DNA from: Chryseobacterium sp. Leaf405
Lineage (GTDB): Bacteria; Bacteroidota; Bacteroidia; Flavobacteriales; Weeksellaceae
Length of the DNA stretch: 64,000 nucleotides
NCBI RefSeq assembly: GCF_001425355.1
Contig: NZ_LMQN01000019.1
Coordinates: 1 to 64,000, forward strand
Direction of reading: 5' to 3'
Both the position numbers and the translations under genes were made by a program. Of the stretch, positions 52,240-61,588 are shown piece by piece (within the stretch, counting starts at the first letter, position 1; the number at the start of each line of letters is the position of its first letter). The notes under the pieces were generated by a model. That model had not been told where the DNA came from and ran no database searches. It saw only the letters and a program-made list of their open reading frames with translations.

Positions 52240-52746
52240 ATGGCAGAAAAACATATTGTAGTACAAGGTGCTATGTGCAAATGCCAGTTTGGACAGGCTC
52301 CGGATAAGCTTAAAGTGCTTACCCATAAGAAAGAATATGCTAATGACAAAGATGCTTCCAAAAAGCTGATTGTCACAACAAAAGAAATAGGAGCTGCAAC
52401 ATTTGAAAAAAATACTTTCGGAAACTGTACAAAGATGGGAGTTCCGCCTCCACCTTGTAAAATAATGGTTACCGAATGGCAGAATTTTTACGATAAAGTA
52501 CAGCTCAGCAATGGAGGATTTATCATTTTGGAAGACAGCAAAGCGATTTGTGCAGTTGCGGGTACACCCTGTATAGAAATTATAGATAACGGACAAAGAG
52601 CTGAAGCTTGCCAACAAAATTTTAAAAACGCAAATAGGGACGTGCAGCAGCAGATCAATCCATTAGTAGATTCTGAAAGTATGCAGAAGAAAGAAATGAT
52701 GTACGACACTTCAGGAGACGCAACTAAACAAACTCTAAACTATTAA
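52240..52746 (+). CDS. DUF4280 PAAR-like spike tip protein
   Basis: A 168-residue protein of the PAAR-like DUF4280 family. GAMCKCQFGQAPDKLKV, PCKIMVTEWQNFYDK, LEDSKAICAVAGTPCIEIIDNGQ and conserved Cys residues are diagnostic. PAAR-like proteins sharpen the VgrG tip and attach effectors. The 966-residue gene starts 1 base after its stop, so that protein is the probable cargo. Confidence 0.88.
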   Translation: MAEKHIVVQGAMCKCQFGQAPDKLKVLTHKKEYANDKDASKKLIVTTKEIGAATFEKNTFGNCTKMGVPPPPCKIMVTEWQNFYDKVQLSNGGFIILEDSKAICAVAGTPCIEIIDNGQRAEACQQNFKNANRDVQQQINPLVDSESMQKKEMMYDTSGDATKQTLNY

Positions 52747-52747
52747 A

Positions 52748-55648
52748 ATGGGAAAAGGAGTAAACAAGATCGATATAGCAGTAAACGAGGTCAATGCAAG
52801 GGTAATAAGACGATCGGGAAACCGCATTTGTGTTGAAGCTGGCAAACTGGTATGGTTTAAAGTTTCCGAATGGATGTCAGGAACTACAGATGCTGATAAA
52901 AAGAAAGGTACTATCTGGATAAGGCAGGACTATACCAGAGAAATGATCATTAATAAAAAACAGATTGGACCCAGTCAGATATACGGTTATGCTTTTAAAA
53001 AAAAGGAATGTGGAGCATCAGCATATTATTATATTGAAGCTACACTTTTCGGCAATAGAGATACTAAAAATATTACAGGACTTTATGTAAAAGGATTTAC
53101 TCCGGCTTTACTTGTCAGTAGCAAATGGTGTTTGCAAAATGATGGAGCGGATCAACGTGACCATAAATTTTCATTTGGAGAGAATGTCTTTCTGGGGCTG
53201 GAAACAGAAGGTTTGAATCAGCAGACGCTTACCATAGAAGTATATCGCCTAAACAGTGAAGTTACGTTTGGCAAAGTTGCTGGAAGAGTATTTGACAGAA
53301 ATTATGATCCTACAAAAGATGACCAGCAAACCAAAGTATTTCAGAAGCAGGCTAAAGTCATTGATGGAGAGGTTAATACGGAGTTTACCATTCAGCCATC
53401 CTGGAAAAAAGGAAACGAGGACAATTTATTTTATATTAAAGTAAAAGATGGGAACCATTATGTACAAGACAACAAGAAACAGATTATCCATGGAAGATAT
53501 CTGAAAGTTAAAAACAATGTTGTTCCCATAAAAAAGGATATCGTAAAACTCACCAACAATGCCCCGGTAAAAGTAGATGCGGCTGATAAAGATGTTAAAG
53601 TAAATCACCTTTGCACATTCAAGCAAATCAATATAGATGATAATGGTGAGACTTTCGAGGTTTTTAAAGAAGGGCAGACTACGTTCAAAAAAACTTCTCC
53701 TGTGGTGCAATATACTACGGCAAAAGTTCATTTTAATTTTGATAAATCTGATATCCGTCCTGAAGCCCAGGATACTTTAAAATTTCTGTTAGATTTTTTG
53801 CTCTACAACCAACATTTAGACATGACCCTTTCGGGACATGCAGATGACAGGGGAACATTAGATTATAACCAGGCACTTTCTGAAAGAAGAGCGCAGGCGG
53901 TAAAGAATTTTTTCGCAAAAGGAGGATTAGATAAAAACAGGATAAAAACAAGAGGGTATGGAGAAGTAAGTCCTGTAGCTTCTGGAAAAACAGAAGAAGC
54001 CTATAAGAAAAACCGAAGAGTAGAGATCGAATTCAGCTATATAGAATATAATCAGAATGCGCTTTTTTATGAAATGATTGCCCCCGATGCCAACAAAATG
54101 AAGGAGATTAAGGTGAATGTTCTAAACCGTTCGGATAAAGGCTGTTTCAGGAAAGAAAAGCATAATAAAAATATAATCTATGTAAATGAAACCGACAGTA
54201 AAGATCTTGTTCCAAAAAATGGAAATAGTGTAAAACAAATTGTTTTCTCCCAACAGTCTGGCTTTCCTAAAAATTACGCATTGCTATTGGGGAAATTTTT
54301 GAATCCTCTTTCAAAGATCTATTATCAGTTTGCGTTTCATATTAACAGTTGTGCGTATTATTCCGACAAAGATAAGGCAACACTGGAAGTAAGGGTTTAT
54401 CCGGATGTGGTATGGATAGGGCATTTTCAATACAATGGAGAAGAAACCGTAATGTCTTATTATTTTCATCAGAAGAATTTTGAATTGGAACAAGGGATTT
54501 CTGATGTTCTTAATGAGTTGAAGGCGACTACTTTTTATAAAATTTACAGATTAATCCCTGCAAATTTTATCGTTGAGCATACCTTATTAAAATATATCGA
54601 AAGCCAGGCAAAAAGCTATTTTTACGGAATTCATACTTATCATAATCGTAATGTAGAGAAAGCTGGACAAGAGCTTTCTCTTTCTGGTACGAAAACGAAT
54701 TTAATAAAACAAACTCAATATACGAGATTTGCAGCAGCAGCTGTGATTTACGGTTTTGTAGTTGTAGGTATTATTATCGACTTATTAATGATTTATCTTA
54801 CAAGAGGTAAAAATATAAGCACAAAGCTGGAAAAATTTGCTAAAATGGCAAGAAAGGCTGAAAGTATTCTTAAAAGGATGGATGACGCAGGTGTTGATTT
54901 GATTCCGCCAGCTATTGCTGTGAATGCAGGAATGTATTATCAGAAGCAAAAAAATGGAAAACTTGCTTTAGTGTATGAAGCTAATCTTAAGGCTGATCCT
55001 TTGATTGCTATTAACTTTAAGAGAGAATTTGATCTCGTACAGTTAATAACAAAAACAATACAGGATATTAAAAATGCAAAACATCCTAAAGGCTCGGAAA
55101 ACAAGTTAAATAAAAATAAAGAGAATAACAGTAAAATTGAAGAATATTTTAAAAGCTTAGGTGTCTCTATCAAAGGAAGTATAACAGTAAGAGGAGATCT
55201 TATGTTTGAACAAAATATGCGATTTAATTTTCTTACTAATAGTTATAGCTTTACAGATAAATTAGGAAACTTAGTACAGAAGGCAGAAAATCAATCTATA
55301 ATAAAAGAACAAATCAGTTTTAAAGCTGATATAAGTTTAAAATATAAGAAAGAGTTTCGATTTGATCCCTTTCAAACAAAGATTGATGGAGTTGTTAATG
55401 TAGAATTGAATGGTATCTTAGGTGCAAAATTGATGTATGGAGTAAATAACAGAGAGGGAAAAGGTCTTTTTGTAAAAAAAATAATATATTGTTCAGGAGT
55501 AGAAGGTAATTATTTTGGCAGTTTAAAAGTTTCTACATTTATTGGGAAAATTTTGGATTTAGAAACAAATGAAGGAACACCCACTCCATTTACTTTAATA
55601 GAGCCATTTGAACTTCCTCTATATGAAATAGAATTGTTTAAACAATAA
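52748..55648 (+). CDS. 966-residue OmpA-containing T6SS effector candidate
   Basis: A multidomain protein without a signal peptide. Residues 1-125 form a beta-rich adaptor. Residues 125-320 form one or two further Ig-like domains. An OmpA-like peptidoglycan-binding domain spans about 322-430, with NFDKSDIRPEAQDTLKFLLDF, SGHADDRGTLDYNQALSERRAQAVKNFF and RGYGEVSP. The middle is unrecognised. A hydrophobic span, VIYGFVVVGIIIDLLMIYL (about 665-684), precedes a Lys-rich C-terminal domain with beta-structure. It may anchor on target peptidoglycan and act on the membrane. No catalytic motif is visible. Confidence 0.75.
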   Translation: MGKGVNKIDIAVNEVNARVIRRSGNRICVEAGKLVWFKVSEWMSGTTDADKKKGTIWIRQDYTREMIINKKQIGPSQIYGYAFKKKECGASAYYYIEATLFGNRDTKNITGLYVKGFTPALLVSSKWCLQNDGADQRDHKFSFGENVFLGLETEGLNQQTLTIEVYRLNSEVTFGKVAGRVFDRNYDPTKDDQQTKVFQKQAKVIDGEVNTEFTIQPSWKKGNEDNLFYIKVKDGNHYVQDNKKQIIHGRYLKVKNNVVPIKKDIVKLTNNAPVKVDAADKDVKVNHLCTFKQINIDDNGETFEVFKEGQTTFKKTSPVVQYTTAKVHFNFDKSDIRPEAQDTLKFLLDFLLYNQHLDMTLSGHADDRGTLDYNQALSERRAQAVKNFFAKGGLDKNRIKTRGYGEVSPVASGKTEEAYKKNRRVEIEFSYIEYNQNALFYEMIAPDANKMKEIKVNVLNRSDKGCFRKEKHNKNIIYVNETDSKDLVPKNGNSVKQIVFSQQSGFPKNYALLLGKFLNPLSKIYYQFAFHINSCAYYSDKDKATLEVRVYPDVVWIGHFQYNGEETVMSYYFHQKNFELEQGISDVLNELKATTFYKIYRLIPANFIVEHTLLKYIESQAKSYFYGIHTYHNRNVEKAGQELSLSGTKTNLIKQTQYTRFAAAAVIYGFVVVGIIIDLLMIYLTRGKNISTKLEKFAKMARKAESILKRMDDAGVDLIPPAIAVNAGMYYQKQKNGKLALVYEANLKADPLIAINFKREFDLVQLITKTIQDIKNAKHPKGSENKLNKNKENNSKIEEYFKSLGVSIKGSITVRGDLMFEQNMRFNFLTNSYSFTDKLGNLVQKAENQSIIKEQISFKADISLKYKKEFRFDPFQTKIDGVVNVELNGILGAKLMYGVNNREGKGLFVKKIIYCSGVEGNYFGSLKVSTFIGKILDLETNEGTPTPFTLIEPFELPLYEIELFKQ

Positions 55649-55661
55649 TGTAATAATACAT

Positions 55662-56666
55662 ATGAAATATTTAGTATCACTTTTAACCGTATTAATTAGC
55701 TTGCAGAGCTGTTCTCAAAAAAAAGAAAATATGATTGATCAAAACTCAAACATTACTGCAGAAAATATATCAGATGAAATTTTGAAGCAGGTAAAACATT
55801 ATCCAGTAGAGCCAATGTATGTAATATCACATGAGGGAAACTATTGTTATTATGAAATATTTTTAGATGATATACCTGTTTTTAAAAATTTCGATAATAT
55901 GGTACCTGAAGGTTTTGATATTAATAAAGTGATTTTTAAAAGTGGAAAACATACTTTAAAATATAAATTGTATCCTTTTGGAAATCAAAATAAATATAAG
56001 CAAAACTATCCTACATTAACAGATGAAACCAGTCTTAATCTAAAATTGGGTTCATATGATCTGAAGAATGATGAGACATCAGACAAAACACTAATGGAAT
56101 ACAGCTTACCGACCATAAAAAATGAAGTGACAAAAGGGTATGTAAAACAAAAGTTTGTAGGCGCAGGAAAGACATTTTACGAAGGCAGTATAGATATTAA
56201 TGTTACCGTTCCCTATCAAACACAATCTCCATTTGAAGATGCACAGGATTTGAGAAAAATGGATGAAAAGGTACTTGAGGCAAAACTCCTTAAAAAATAT
56301 AAAGAAATTTCATCAATCTATGGGAATGGCGATCAGGATAACATTGCAAGATTGGAATACAATGCATTAAAACATTTATATGTTTCTAATTATGACAATA
56401 AAGAAACAATCACTAAAAATATAAGTACACTTTTCAAAGACATTTATAAGAATCCAACTTTTAAAATGCAGCCTATAGAAAAATATAAGCTAGAATTTTT
56501 TGCTAATGGAAAATTAGTAGCTTTAATGATGGATACAACGGATAATAATCTGCGTGGAAATACAGCACTTTGGGCAAAAGTAAATTATGATGGAGGAACA
56601 AGAGGTATATTTTTAAACAGATATTTCTACATTCCTCAGGGTAAAACGGAGTTTATGGCTTACTAA
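55662..56666 (+). CDS. Lipoprotein, candidate immunity to the OmpA effector
   Basis: A 334-residue lipoprotein (lipobox SLQSC, then SQKKE). It contains beta-rich segments such as HYPVEPMYVISHEGNYCYYEIFLDDIPV and FLNRYFYIPQGKTEFMAY. It begins 14 bases after the effector and ends 13 bases before another lipoprotein. It is exported to the inner or outer membrane, so it is placed to block a periplasm-acting effector. The family is not recognised. Confidence 0.65.
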   Translation: MKYLVSLLTVLISLQSCSQKKENMIDQNSNITAENISDEILKQVKHYPVEPMYVISHEGNYCYYEIFLDDIPVFKNFDNMVPEGFDINKVIFKSGKHTLKYKLYPFGNQNKYKQNYPTLTDETSLNLKLGSYDLKNDETSDKTLMEYSLPTIKNEVTKGYVKQKFVGAGKTFYEGSIDINVTVPYQTQSPFEDAQDLRKMDEKVLEAKLLKKYKEISSIYGNGDQDNIARLEYNALKHLYVSNYDNKETITKNISTLFKDIYKNPTFKMQPIEKYKLEFFANGKLVALMMDTTDNNLRGNTALWAKVNYDGGTRGIFLNRYFYIPQGKTEFMAY

Positions 56667-56679
56667 AATGATAATTAAT

Positions 56680-57132
56680 ATGATAAAAAGTTTTGCTTTA
56701 ACAGGGATTTTATGTCTAACAATACTGTCTTGTTCGGAGAAGAAAAAACTGGCTAATGATGAATTCAGAACAATAATATCCAAATATAAACTTGAAGGAG
56801 ATACGCTGAAACACGTCACCTCATTTCTTCAAAAAATGGATGACCAAAATACAGAAGTAGGCGTTTTTATAAATAAAGATCTCTATTTAATCAGTGATTC
56901 CTGTTATGCTGCCAATAAAAAATTCTGCGATTCTATGAGTATTTATCAGAACGAAAGATATGGTGATATTTTCGACAGCATTGTAAATCCTAATGTAAAA
57001 AAGTATGAACAGCGTTTTAAAATAGATCAGCAAGAATATTTTGTAGCAAGAGAATTTTTCCTTTCCCATCCTGAAATTGTCCGTTATCTGAATAAAAAAT
57101 ATAATATGCAGATGTGGGATGGAGTATCATAA
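56680..57132 (+). CDS. Small lipoprotein, last gene of the T6SS island
   Basis: From ATG 56680 (MIKSFALTGILCLTILSC) it has 150 residues, with a helical acidic domain (FLQKMDDQNTEVGVFINKDLYLI, EYFVAREFFLSHPEIVRYLNKKY). An alternative ATG at 56668 is possible. It is the last gene before a strong terminator, consistent with an immunity or accessory role. The family is not recognised. Confidence 0.6.
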   Translation: MIKSFALTGILCLTILSCSEKKKLANDEFRTIISKYKLEGDTLKHVTSFLQKMDDQNTEVGVFINKDLYLISDSCYAANKKFCDSMSIYQNERYGDIFDSIVNPNVKKYEQRFKIDQQEYFVAREFFLSHPEIVRYLNKKYNMQMWDGVS

Positions 57133-57260
57133 AAACTAATAAATAGAAATGTTTTTTTATCTAATTCCAATTAATTATTATAGATTGAATTAAATTATAT
57201 ATCAAGGTATTGAAAACAAATACATAAAACGTAAGTAATATAAAAAAGAAACTAAAGTTA

Positions 57261-57297
57261 AAAAGACTTCTCTTATATTAAAGAGAAGTCTTTTTTT
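57261..57297 (+). terminator. Terminator of the T6SS island
   Basis: Arms AAAAGACTTCTCTT (57261-57274) and AAGAGAAGTCTTTT (57281-57294) with T-run to 57297. A dispersed repeat begins right after it. Confidence 0.85.
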
Positions 57298-57353
57298 GTC
57301 ATTTCGAGGAGTGTAAGCGGGCTTCTGTTGAGCTTGTCGAAGTAAGCCAATCT
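57298..57353. repeat. Dispersed repeat related in outline to the GIY-YIG inverted repeat
   Basis: Starts TGTCATTTCGAGGAG and ends CCAATCT, the same ends as the 36-base repeats at 34753 and 35117 (TGTCATTGCGAGGAG, CAATCT) with a different middle. It probably belongs to the same superfamily of intergenic repeats. Confidence 0.5.
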
Positions 57354-57414
57354 AAATACAATCACTTTAGTTTGTCATTCGGTAGAATCTAAATCTAATT
57401 ATCAAGTATGATTC

Positions 57415-58953
57415 TTACTGTACCACAAATTTCAATGTAGTATGATCCAGTTTCAAAAGATAAATTCCCTGTTCAAGATTTTTAATTTTGATGGAATTTC
57501 TACTATTTTTAAAAGGTTGATCGATCGTGTGCATCACCTTTCCCTGAAGATTATAGATTTCAGCTTTCTTAATATTTTGAGTTTCTCCTTTCACAAAAAT
57601 TTCATTATTTGAAATAGGATTTGGTGAAATCTTCAATGTATTTTGATCTGAATTTAATTCAGAAGAAAGATTCTGTGCCTGTCTTGCAGTTCCTGAATAA
57701 CATGTCCAACTTAAATTATCAATCGCAACTCTGTTGCTGGATGAAGTATTTTCTAACGTCACCGCAACATTTCCTGAAATATTAATATTGTTAATGGTTG
57801 TCGTGGTTGCATTCGTATTATAAGGAATTGTTCCGACTGTTGTACCATTCACTTTTACATTGAAAGTTCCGTTTGATCCTGTGAATTTTAATTGAGTTGT
57901 AACAGTCAATGAACCAATTCCATTGGCTGAACCGCTTGAAGTTAATGAACCGTCTCTTACCGTAATGGCTTTTGTCGAAATCGTCTGATCTGTTCTTGCA
58001 TCGGTTGCCGTCCAAGAAATTCCACTATTAGTCCATGTTCTTGTTGTATAAGAAGCGGTACTTGCTGTCGGAATATTTTCAAAAGTTTCATTAACGCAAC
58101 CTGTCGTAGATGGAGGAGTGGTTGTTCCGCCACCGCCCGTAGAACCTGATCCCCAAATTGAATTCACATAATTTGGATTGTCAATAAACGGATTTCTGTT
58201 CCCCTGATACGTGTAAGAAGCATTATTTCTGTTGATTTCCGCCTGAGAAACGGGATCCTGATTATGCCAAGCCAACAAAACATTCAATTCCCATGTCTGC
58301 AATCCCGGAAATGTGGAACTTCCCAACATATTTCCCGAAGAAAAAGTGGAAAGTTTGCTTTGATAGCGGGTTACAAAATAGAAAATCATCCTTGCAACAT
58401 CACCTTTAAATTCATCAATTGGTTCAAAAACTGTCCCTGCATATCCTGAAGAGGTAGAATTGCCAAGTTTCGAACCGTTTTTGGAAGTAAAAGTTGCTGT
58501 TCCTACTTTCCCAAAAGGATAATTTGAACGCATTCCATTTACTTTTCCGTCGGTCGCTCTGATGAAATGAATATCGGAAACCATGGGTGAAGATTCATTA
58601 AATAAGCTTTGAGGAACGATATGTTCTCTGTTGTAGCAATTTCCTTCCACAGAATATGTTCCGCATTGGTTGGTTACCGGAGTATATTTGTAAGGATCTG
58701 CTCCGATTGGTTTTTCAGAATAAATATCTAAAATAGAACCGTCATTTTCATAATTTTTGTCGATGTCGGTGGTTTTGTAACCTGTCCAAAGTCCGCCATA
58801 TCCTTTGTCCTGATGACCGTTGGTGATAATGGTGCTTAAAGCTGTTTTCAGATTGGCTCCCGACAGTCCGTTCGCCGAATTATAATATCCCGACGGAGCT
58901 TGTGCATTGGCTAAAATAGAAGCAAATGCAATAATTAATAATGGTTTTTTCAT
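57415..58953 (-). CDS. T9SS-secreted endonuclease I family nuclease
   Basis: A 512-residue protein with a signal peptide (SILANAQ). The nuclease domain (about 20-270) has CYNREHIVPQSLF with catalytic His, SDIHFIRATDGKVNGMRSNYPFG and NRNPFIDNPNYVNSIWG, as in endonuclease I/Bsn enzymes. A Gly/Thr-rich linker leads to a beta-sandwich domain (about 285-420) and a type A sorting domain (ISPNPISNNEIFVKG, GIYLLKLDHTTLKFVVQ). It degrades external nucleic acid, likely for nutrients. Confidence 0.88.
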   Translation of the reverse strand: MKKPLLIIAFASILANAQAPSGYYNSANGLSGANLKTALSTIITNGHQDKGYGGLWTGYKTTDIDKNYENDGSILDIYSEKPIGADPYKYTPVTNQCGTYSVEGNCYNREHIVPQSLFNESSPMVSDIHFIRATDGKVNGMRSNYPFGKVGTATFTSKNGSKLGNSTSSGYAGTVFEPIDEFKGDVARMIFYFVTRYQSKLSTFSSGNMLGSSTFPGLQTWELNVLLAWHNQDPVSQAEINRNNASYTYQGNRNPFIDNPNYVNSIWGSGSTGGGGTTTPPSTTGCVNETFENIPTASTASYTTRTWTNSGISWTATDARTDQTISTKAITVRDGSLTSSGSANGIGSLTVTTQLKFTGSNGTFNVKVNGTTVGTIPYNTNATTTTINNINISGNVAVTLENTSSSNRVAIDNLSWTCYSGTARQAQNLSSELNSDQNTLKISPNPISNNEIFVKGETQNIKKAEIYNLQGKVMHTIDQPFKNSRNSIKIKNLEQGIYLLKLDHTTLKFVVQ

Positions 58954-59206
58954 GTCAATATTTAGGTTTGGTAAGATTAATATAAATTTATGAATAAAAA
59001 ATTACGGAATTGTTAATTTTCAATATTTGTTGAATTAAAGTAAAATGATATTGCTTCATAATGAAGTATTAATAGTTATAATGGATATTTTTAGTTTAAA
59101 TAAGTAAATAGACTGTATTAACTTTTTATTAATTGATATATGTCATGAAAATTTAGAATACTCTCAATAATAAAATAATTTATTTTTGTGCTTATATTTA
59201 TTTAGA

Positions 59207-60016
59207 ATGATTAAAAATTTATCTTTTAAAATTGGTTTTCCTTTATTAGGAATTTTGGGTGGAGTTTCTTTGAATGCTCAATGTACTGCTGTAAGCAGTT
59301 TTTCTGAAAATTTCGATGCATATTCATGCTGCAGTATGGGAGTTGTACCCACTTGTTGGGATAGTGTTTTACTCAATGGAGCGAGCCAGATTATTTCTTC
59401 AACATCTCCAGCTTCAGGTACGAGTCAGATTTATCAAACCGGTTACGGAACGGGAAAAATTTCAATTGTGGTAATGCCTCCGATTACCAATATCAGTGCG
59501 GGAACTCACAGGTTTCGTGTAAAGATGAAAGCCAATTCTGCGGGCTACCTAGAATTTGGATATATTAAAGATAATCTTCCTGACACTTTTGTGATGCTTG
59601 AGGCAATCAACATCAATAATACCAGCTATAACGATGTTGCTTCAGAAAGAATTTTTACGGTTCCGACTTCTGTTCCAGACGGAATGAGATTAGCGATCCG
59701 TAATCCCGGGACTTCTTTTGCCGGGCATTATTGGGATGATGCAGTTTGGGAACCGATTCCGAATTTGGCGACAAATGAAATTAGTATTGCCTCGGGAGTA
59801 AATGTTTATCCAAATCCTTTTAATGATACTTTAAAAATTTCCGATATCAAAGATGTGAAATCGATTACAATTGCTGATGCCGTCGGACGGGTGATAAGAA
59901 CTATTGAAAAACCATCAACCATATTAGAATTAAATGACCTTCAAAAAGGGATGTATTTTGTAAATCTACATTTCAAAGATGGAACGGTAAAGTCGTTCAA
60001 ATCACTGAAAAACTAA
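59207..60016 (+). CDS. T9SS-sorted secreted protein, unknown
   Basis: From ATG 59207 (MIKNLSFKIGFPLLGILGGVS) it has 269 residues. A signal peptide ends near LNAQC. A cleaved-adhesin-like beta-sandwich follows (SFSENFDAYSCCSMGVVPTCWDS, AGTHRFRVKMKANSAGYLEFGYI, GHYWDDAVWEPIP). A type A sorting domain ends it (NVYPNPFNDTLKISDI, GMYFVNLHFKDGTVKSFKSL). TATTTTTG at 59181-59188 is a possible -7 element. Confidence 0.82.
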   Translation: MIKNLSFKIGFPLLGILGGVSLNAQCTAVSSFSENFDAYSCCSMGVVPTCWDSVLLNGASQIISSTSPASGTSQIYQTGYGTGKISIVVMPPITNISAGTHRFRVKMKANSAGYLEFGYIKDNLPDTFVMLEAININNTSYNDVASERIFTVPTSVPDGMRLAIRNPGTSFAGHYWDDAVWEPIPNLATNEISIASGVNVYPNPFNDTLKISDIKDVKSITIADAVGRVIRTIEKPSTILELNDLQKGMYFVNLHFKDGTVKSFKSLKN

Positions 60017-60032
60017 TGTTAAGCTTAATCCT

Positions 60033-60068
60033 AAAAAAGGCTGTTAATCACGATTAGCAGCCTTTTTT
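60033..60068. terminator. Convergent terminator
   Basis: Sixteen-base arms 60033-60048 and 60053-60068 pair with one G-U. A-run and T-run flanks let it serve both directions. Confidence 0.8.
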
Positions 60069-60087
60069 ATTTAATTACTTATTGATT

Positions 60088-60672
60088 TTATTTCGCTTTT
60101 GTATTTAAAGCAGTGTCTGCAATTTGGTTTAATAATTTATCGCAATTTTTTTCTTCTTTTAAAGTCGCCATAAAATTCTTCAAACATTGCTTTTCTTTCA
60201 ACACTTTTGCAAAGGCTGCAAGAGTTCCGTAAGTAGCGATTTCGTAGTGCTCAACTTTTTGCGACGCTGCAATAATTCCTGCATCACGCACAGCACCAAC
60301 CTGAGTTTCCTCCATAATGCTTTTTCCTTCATCCAATAATCCCTGCATAGCATCACATTTTTTGGCTTCAGCTTTCACACCGATAGATTTGAAACATTCT
60401 TCAAGTCTCATTACATGCACTTTAGTTTCTTCAAGGTGGCTTGCAATTGCTTTTTTAAGATCCGGATGAGTGGCATTTTTTTCCATTTTCGGCAATGCTT
60501 TTGTCAACGCTTTTTCTGCCCAGTAAATATCTTTTAATGCATCTTCAAATAAATCCTGAAGATCTTTTGCAGCATCTTTTTTAGCCGGAATTTTCGAAGA
60601 AGATTTTGCCGGAGTTTTTTTTGCTGATGTTTTTGGAGTTGCTTTTTTTGTTGAAGGTGATTTAGTTGCCAT
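60088..60672 (-). CDS. DUF892 (YciE/YciF-like) ferritin-like protein with Lys/Ala-rich N-terminus
   Basis: A 194-residue protein. Residues 1-35 are a Lys/Ala/Pro/Ser tail (TKKATPKTSAKKTPAKSSSK) resembling histone H1-type DNA-binding tails. The DUF892 four-helix bundle follows: LQDLFEDALKDIYWAEKALTKALPKM, HLEETKVHVMRLEECF and KVEHYEIATYGTLAAFAKVL, whose Glu and His residues could form a di-metal site. Related proteins are linked to general stress in other bacteria. The tail hints at DNA association. Confidence 0.83.
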   Translation of the reverse strand: MATKSPSTKKATPKTSAKKTPAKSSSKIPAKKDAAKDLQDLFEDALKDIYWAEKALTKALPKMEKNATHPDLKKAIASHLEETKVHVMRLEECFKSIGVKAEAKKCDAMQGLLDEGKSIMEETQVGAVRDAGIIAASQKVEHYEIATYGTLAAFAKVLKEKQCLKNFMATLKEEKNCDKLLNQIADTALNTKAK

Positions 60673-60833
60673 AATATTTATATTTAGTGATTTTTATGGC
60701 TTACTATATCCAATTATAAGACCAAAAATCATGATTGATACCACAAGACCGACGATTTTTAAAAATTAATTACAAAATAAAAAAAGTCAACACAAAATTT
60801 GTATTGACTTTACTATATCTGATTTTAAAAATC

Positions 60834-61364
60834 TTACTTTCTCATTGGAGGGTAATTTTTCATAATTTCCGCCATGATTTCCGGGATTTGTTTTTGCTTA
60901 GCTTTAGGTCTGTCTACAGAAATTCCGCTTCCGATTCCCTGCCAAACCAATTTATTTGATTTCGCATCTACCATGTCTACAATAATTGCCCCTTCATTGT
61001 AATTACTGGTCCAAGTTCTGTTCATTCCGATTCCCCAACCGAAAGATCCGCCCCATCCCCACATTCCGCCGTAAGGATTGGTTGTGTTGATATCGGTTAC
61101 TTTCTTATGATTTGCTTTTACATTAATGATCAGATCCGGATTTTCTCCTGATTGAAGACCTTTGCTTTGAAGCTGTCTTGACAATTCATTCAAAACCCTG
61201 TCTTTATCAATATCATTCAGTTTCAGATCATCAACTCTTAACTTATACGTTTTATATGATGTGAAATTTGCCGTGTCAGCATAATCAGAACGCACGTTGA
61301 AAGGACTACAAGATGTTAAACCCATAGTAGCCGCAGCTAACAAAATAAAAATATATTTTTTCAT
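60834..61364 (-). CDS. DUF4136 lipoprotein
   Basis: From ATG 61364 (MKKYIFILLAAATMGLTSC) it has 176 residues; the longer frame covers the neighbouring gene. The lipobox is GLTSC. DUF4136 features are ANFTSYKTYKL, DKDRVLNELSRQLQSKGLQSGENPDLIINV and EGAIIVDMVDAKSNKLVWQGIGSG, with a Gly/Trp-rich loop (GGMWGWGGSFGWGIG). It is probably an outer or periplasmic membrane lipoprotein. It follows DUF5522 by one base. Confidence 0.85.
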   Translation of the reverse strand: MKKYIFILLAAATMGLTSCSPFNVRSDYADTANFTSYKTYKLRVDDLKLNDIDKDRVLNELSRQLQSKGLQSGENPDLIINVKANHKKVTDINTTNPYGGMWGWGGSFGWGIGMNRTWTSNYNEGAIIVDMVDAKSNKLVWQGIGSGISVDRPKAKQKQIPEIMAEIMKNYPPMRK

Positions 61365-61365
61365 T

Positions 61366-61548
61366 TTATTTATTTTTTTTATCGTTTTTAATGAATGTAT
61401 CGGTCTTTTTATCGTATCCGTAAGGACAATGTCTACAGCCACTTTTACAGCAATGCCCTCTTTTCAGATGGAATTTTTCTGTAAAAACCTTGTACCCCTG
61501 CTCATTGTAGTAAAAGTCTTCACCTTCTTTGATGTCAAAAAGTGCCAT
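61366..61548 (-). CDS. DUF5522 small Cys-rich protein
   Basis: A 60-residue protein with the DUF5522 signature GHCCKSGCRHCPYGY preceded by YYNEQGYKVFTEKFHLKR. The four Cys residues suggest zinc or iron-sulfur binding. It is in tandem with the DUF4136 lipoprotein, and both probably share a transcript. Function is unknown. Confidence 0.85.
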   Translation of the reverse strand: MALFDIKEGEDFYYNEQGYKVFTEKFHLKRGHCCKSGCRHCPYGYDKKTDTFIKNDKKNK

Positions 61549-61588
61549 AAGTTAAATCGCTAAGTCAAAAAACTTTATATTTGTTATC

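Noticed and set aside
61061..61364. Longer frame for the DUF4136 lipoprotein reaching 61442
   Set aside because: The lipoprotein signal starts at 61364. The extra codons overlap the well-supported DUF5522 gene in another frame.
61576..61583. Promoter TATATTTG for the HExxH protein
   Set aside because: It lies only 5 bases before the assigned ATG and no -33 element is visible, so it was not listed as a promoter.
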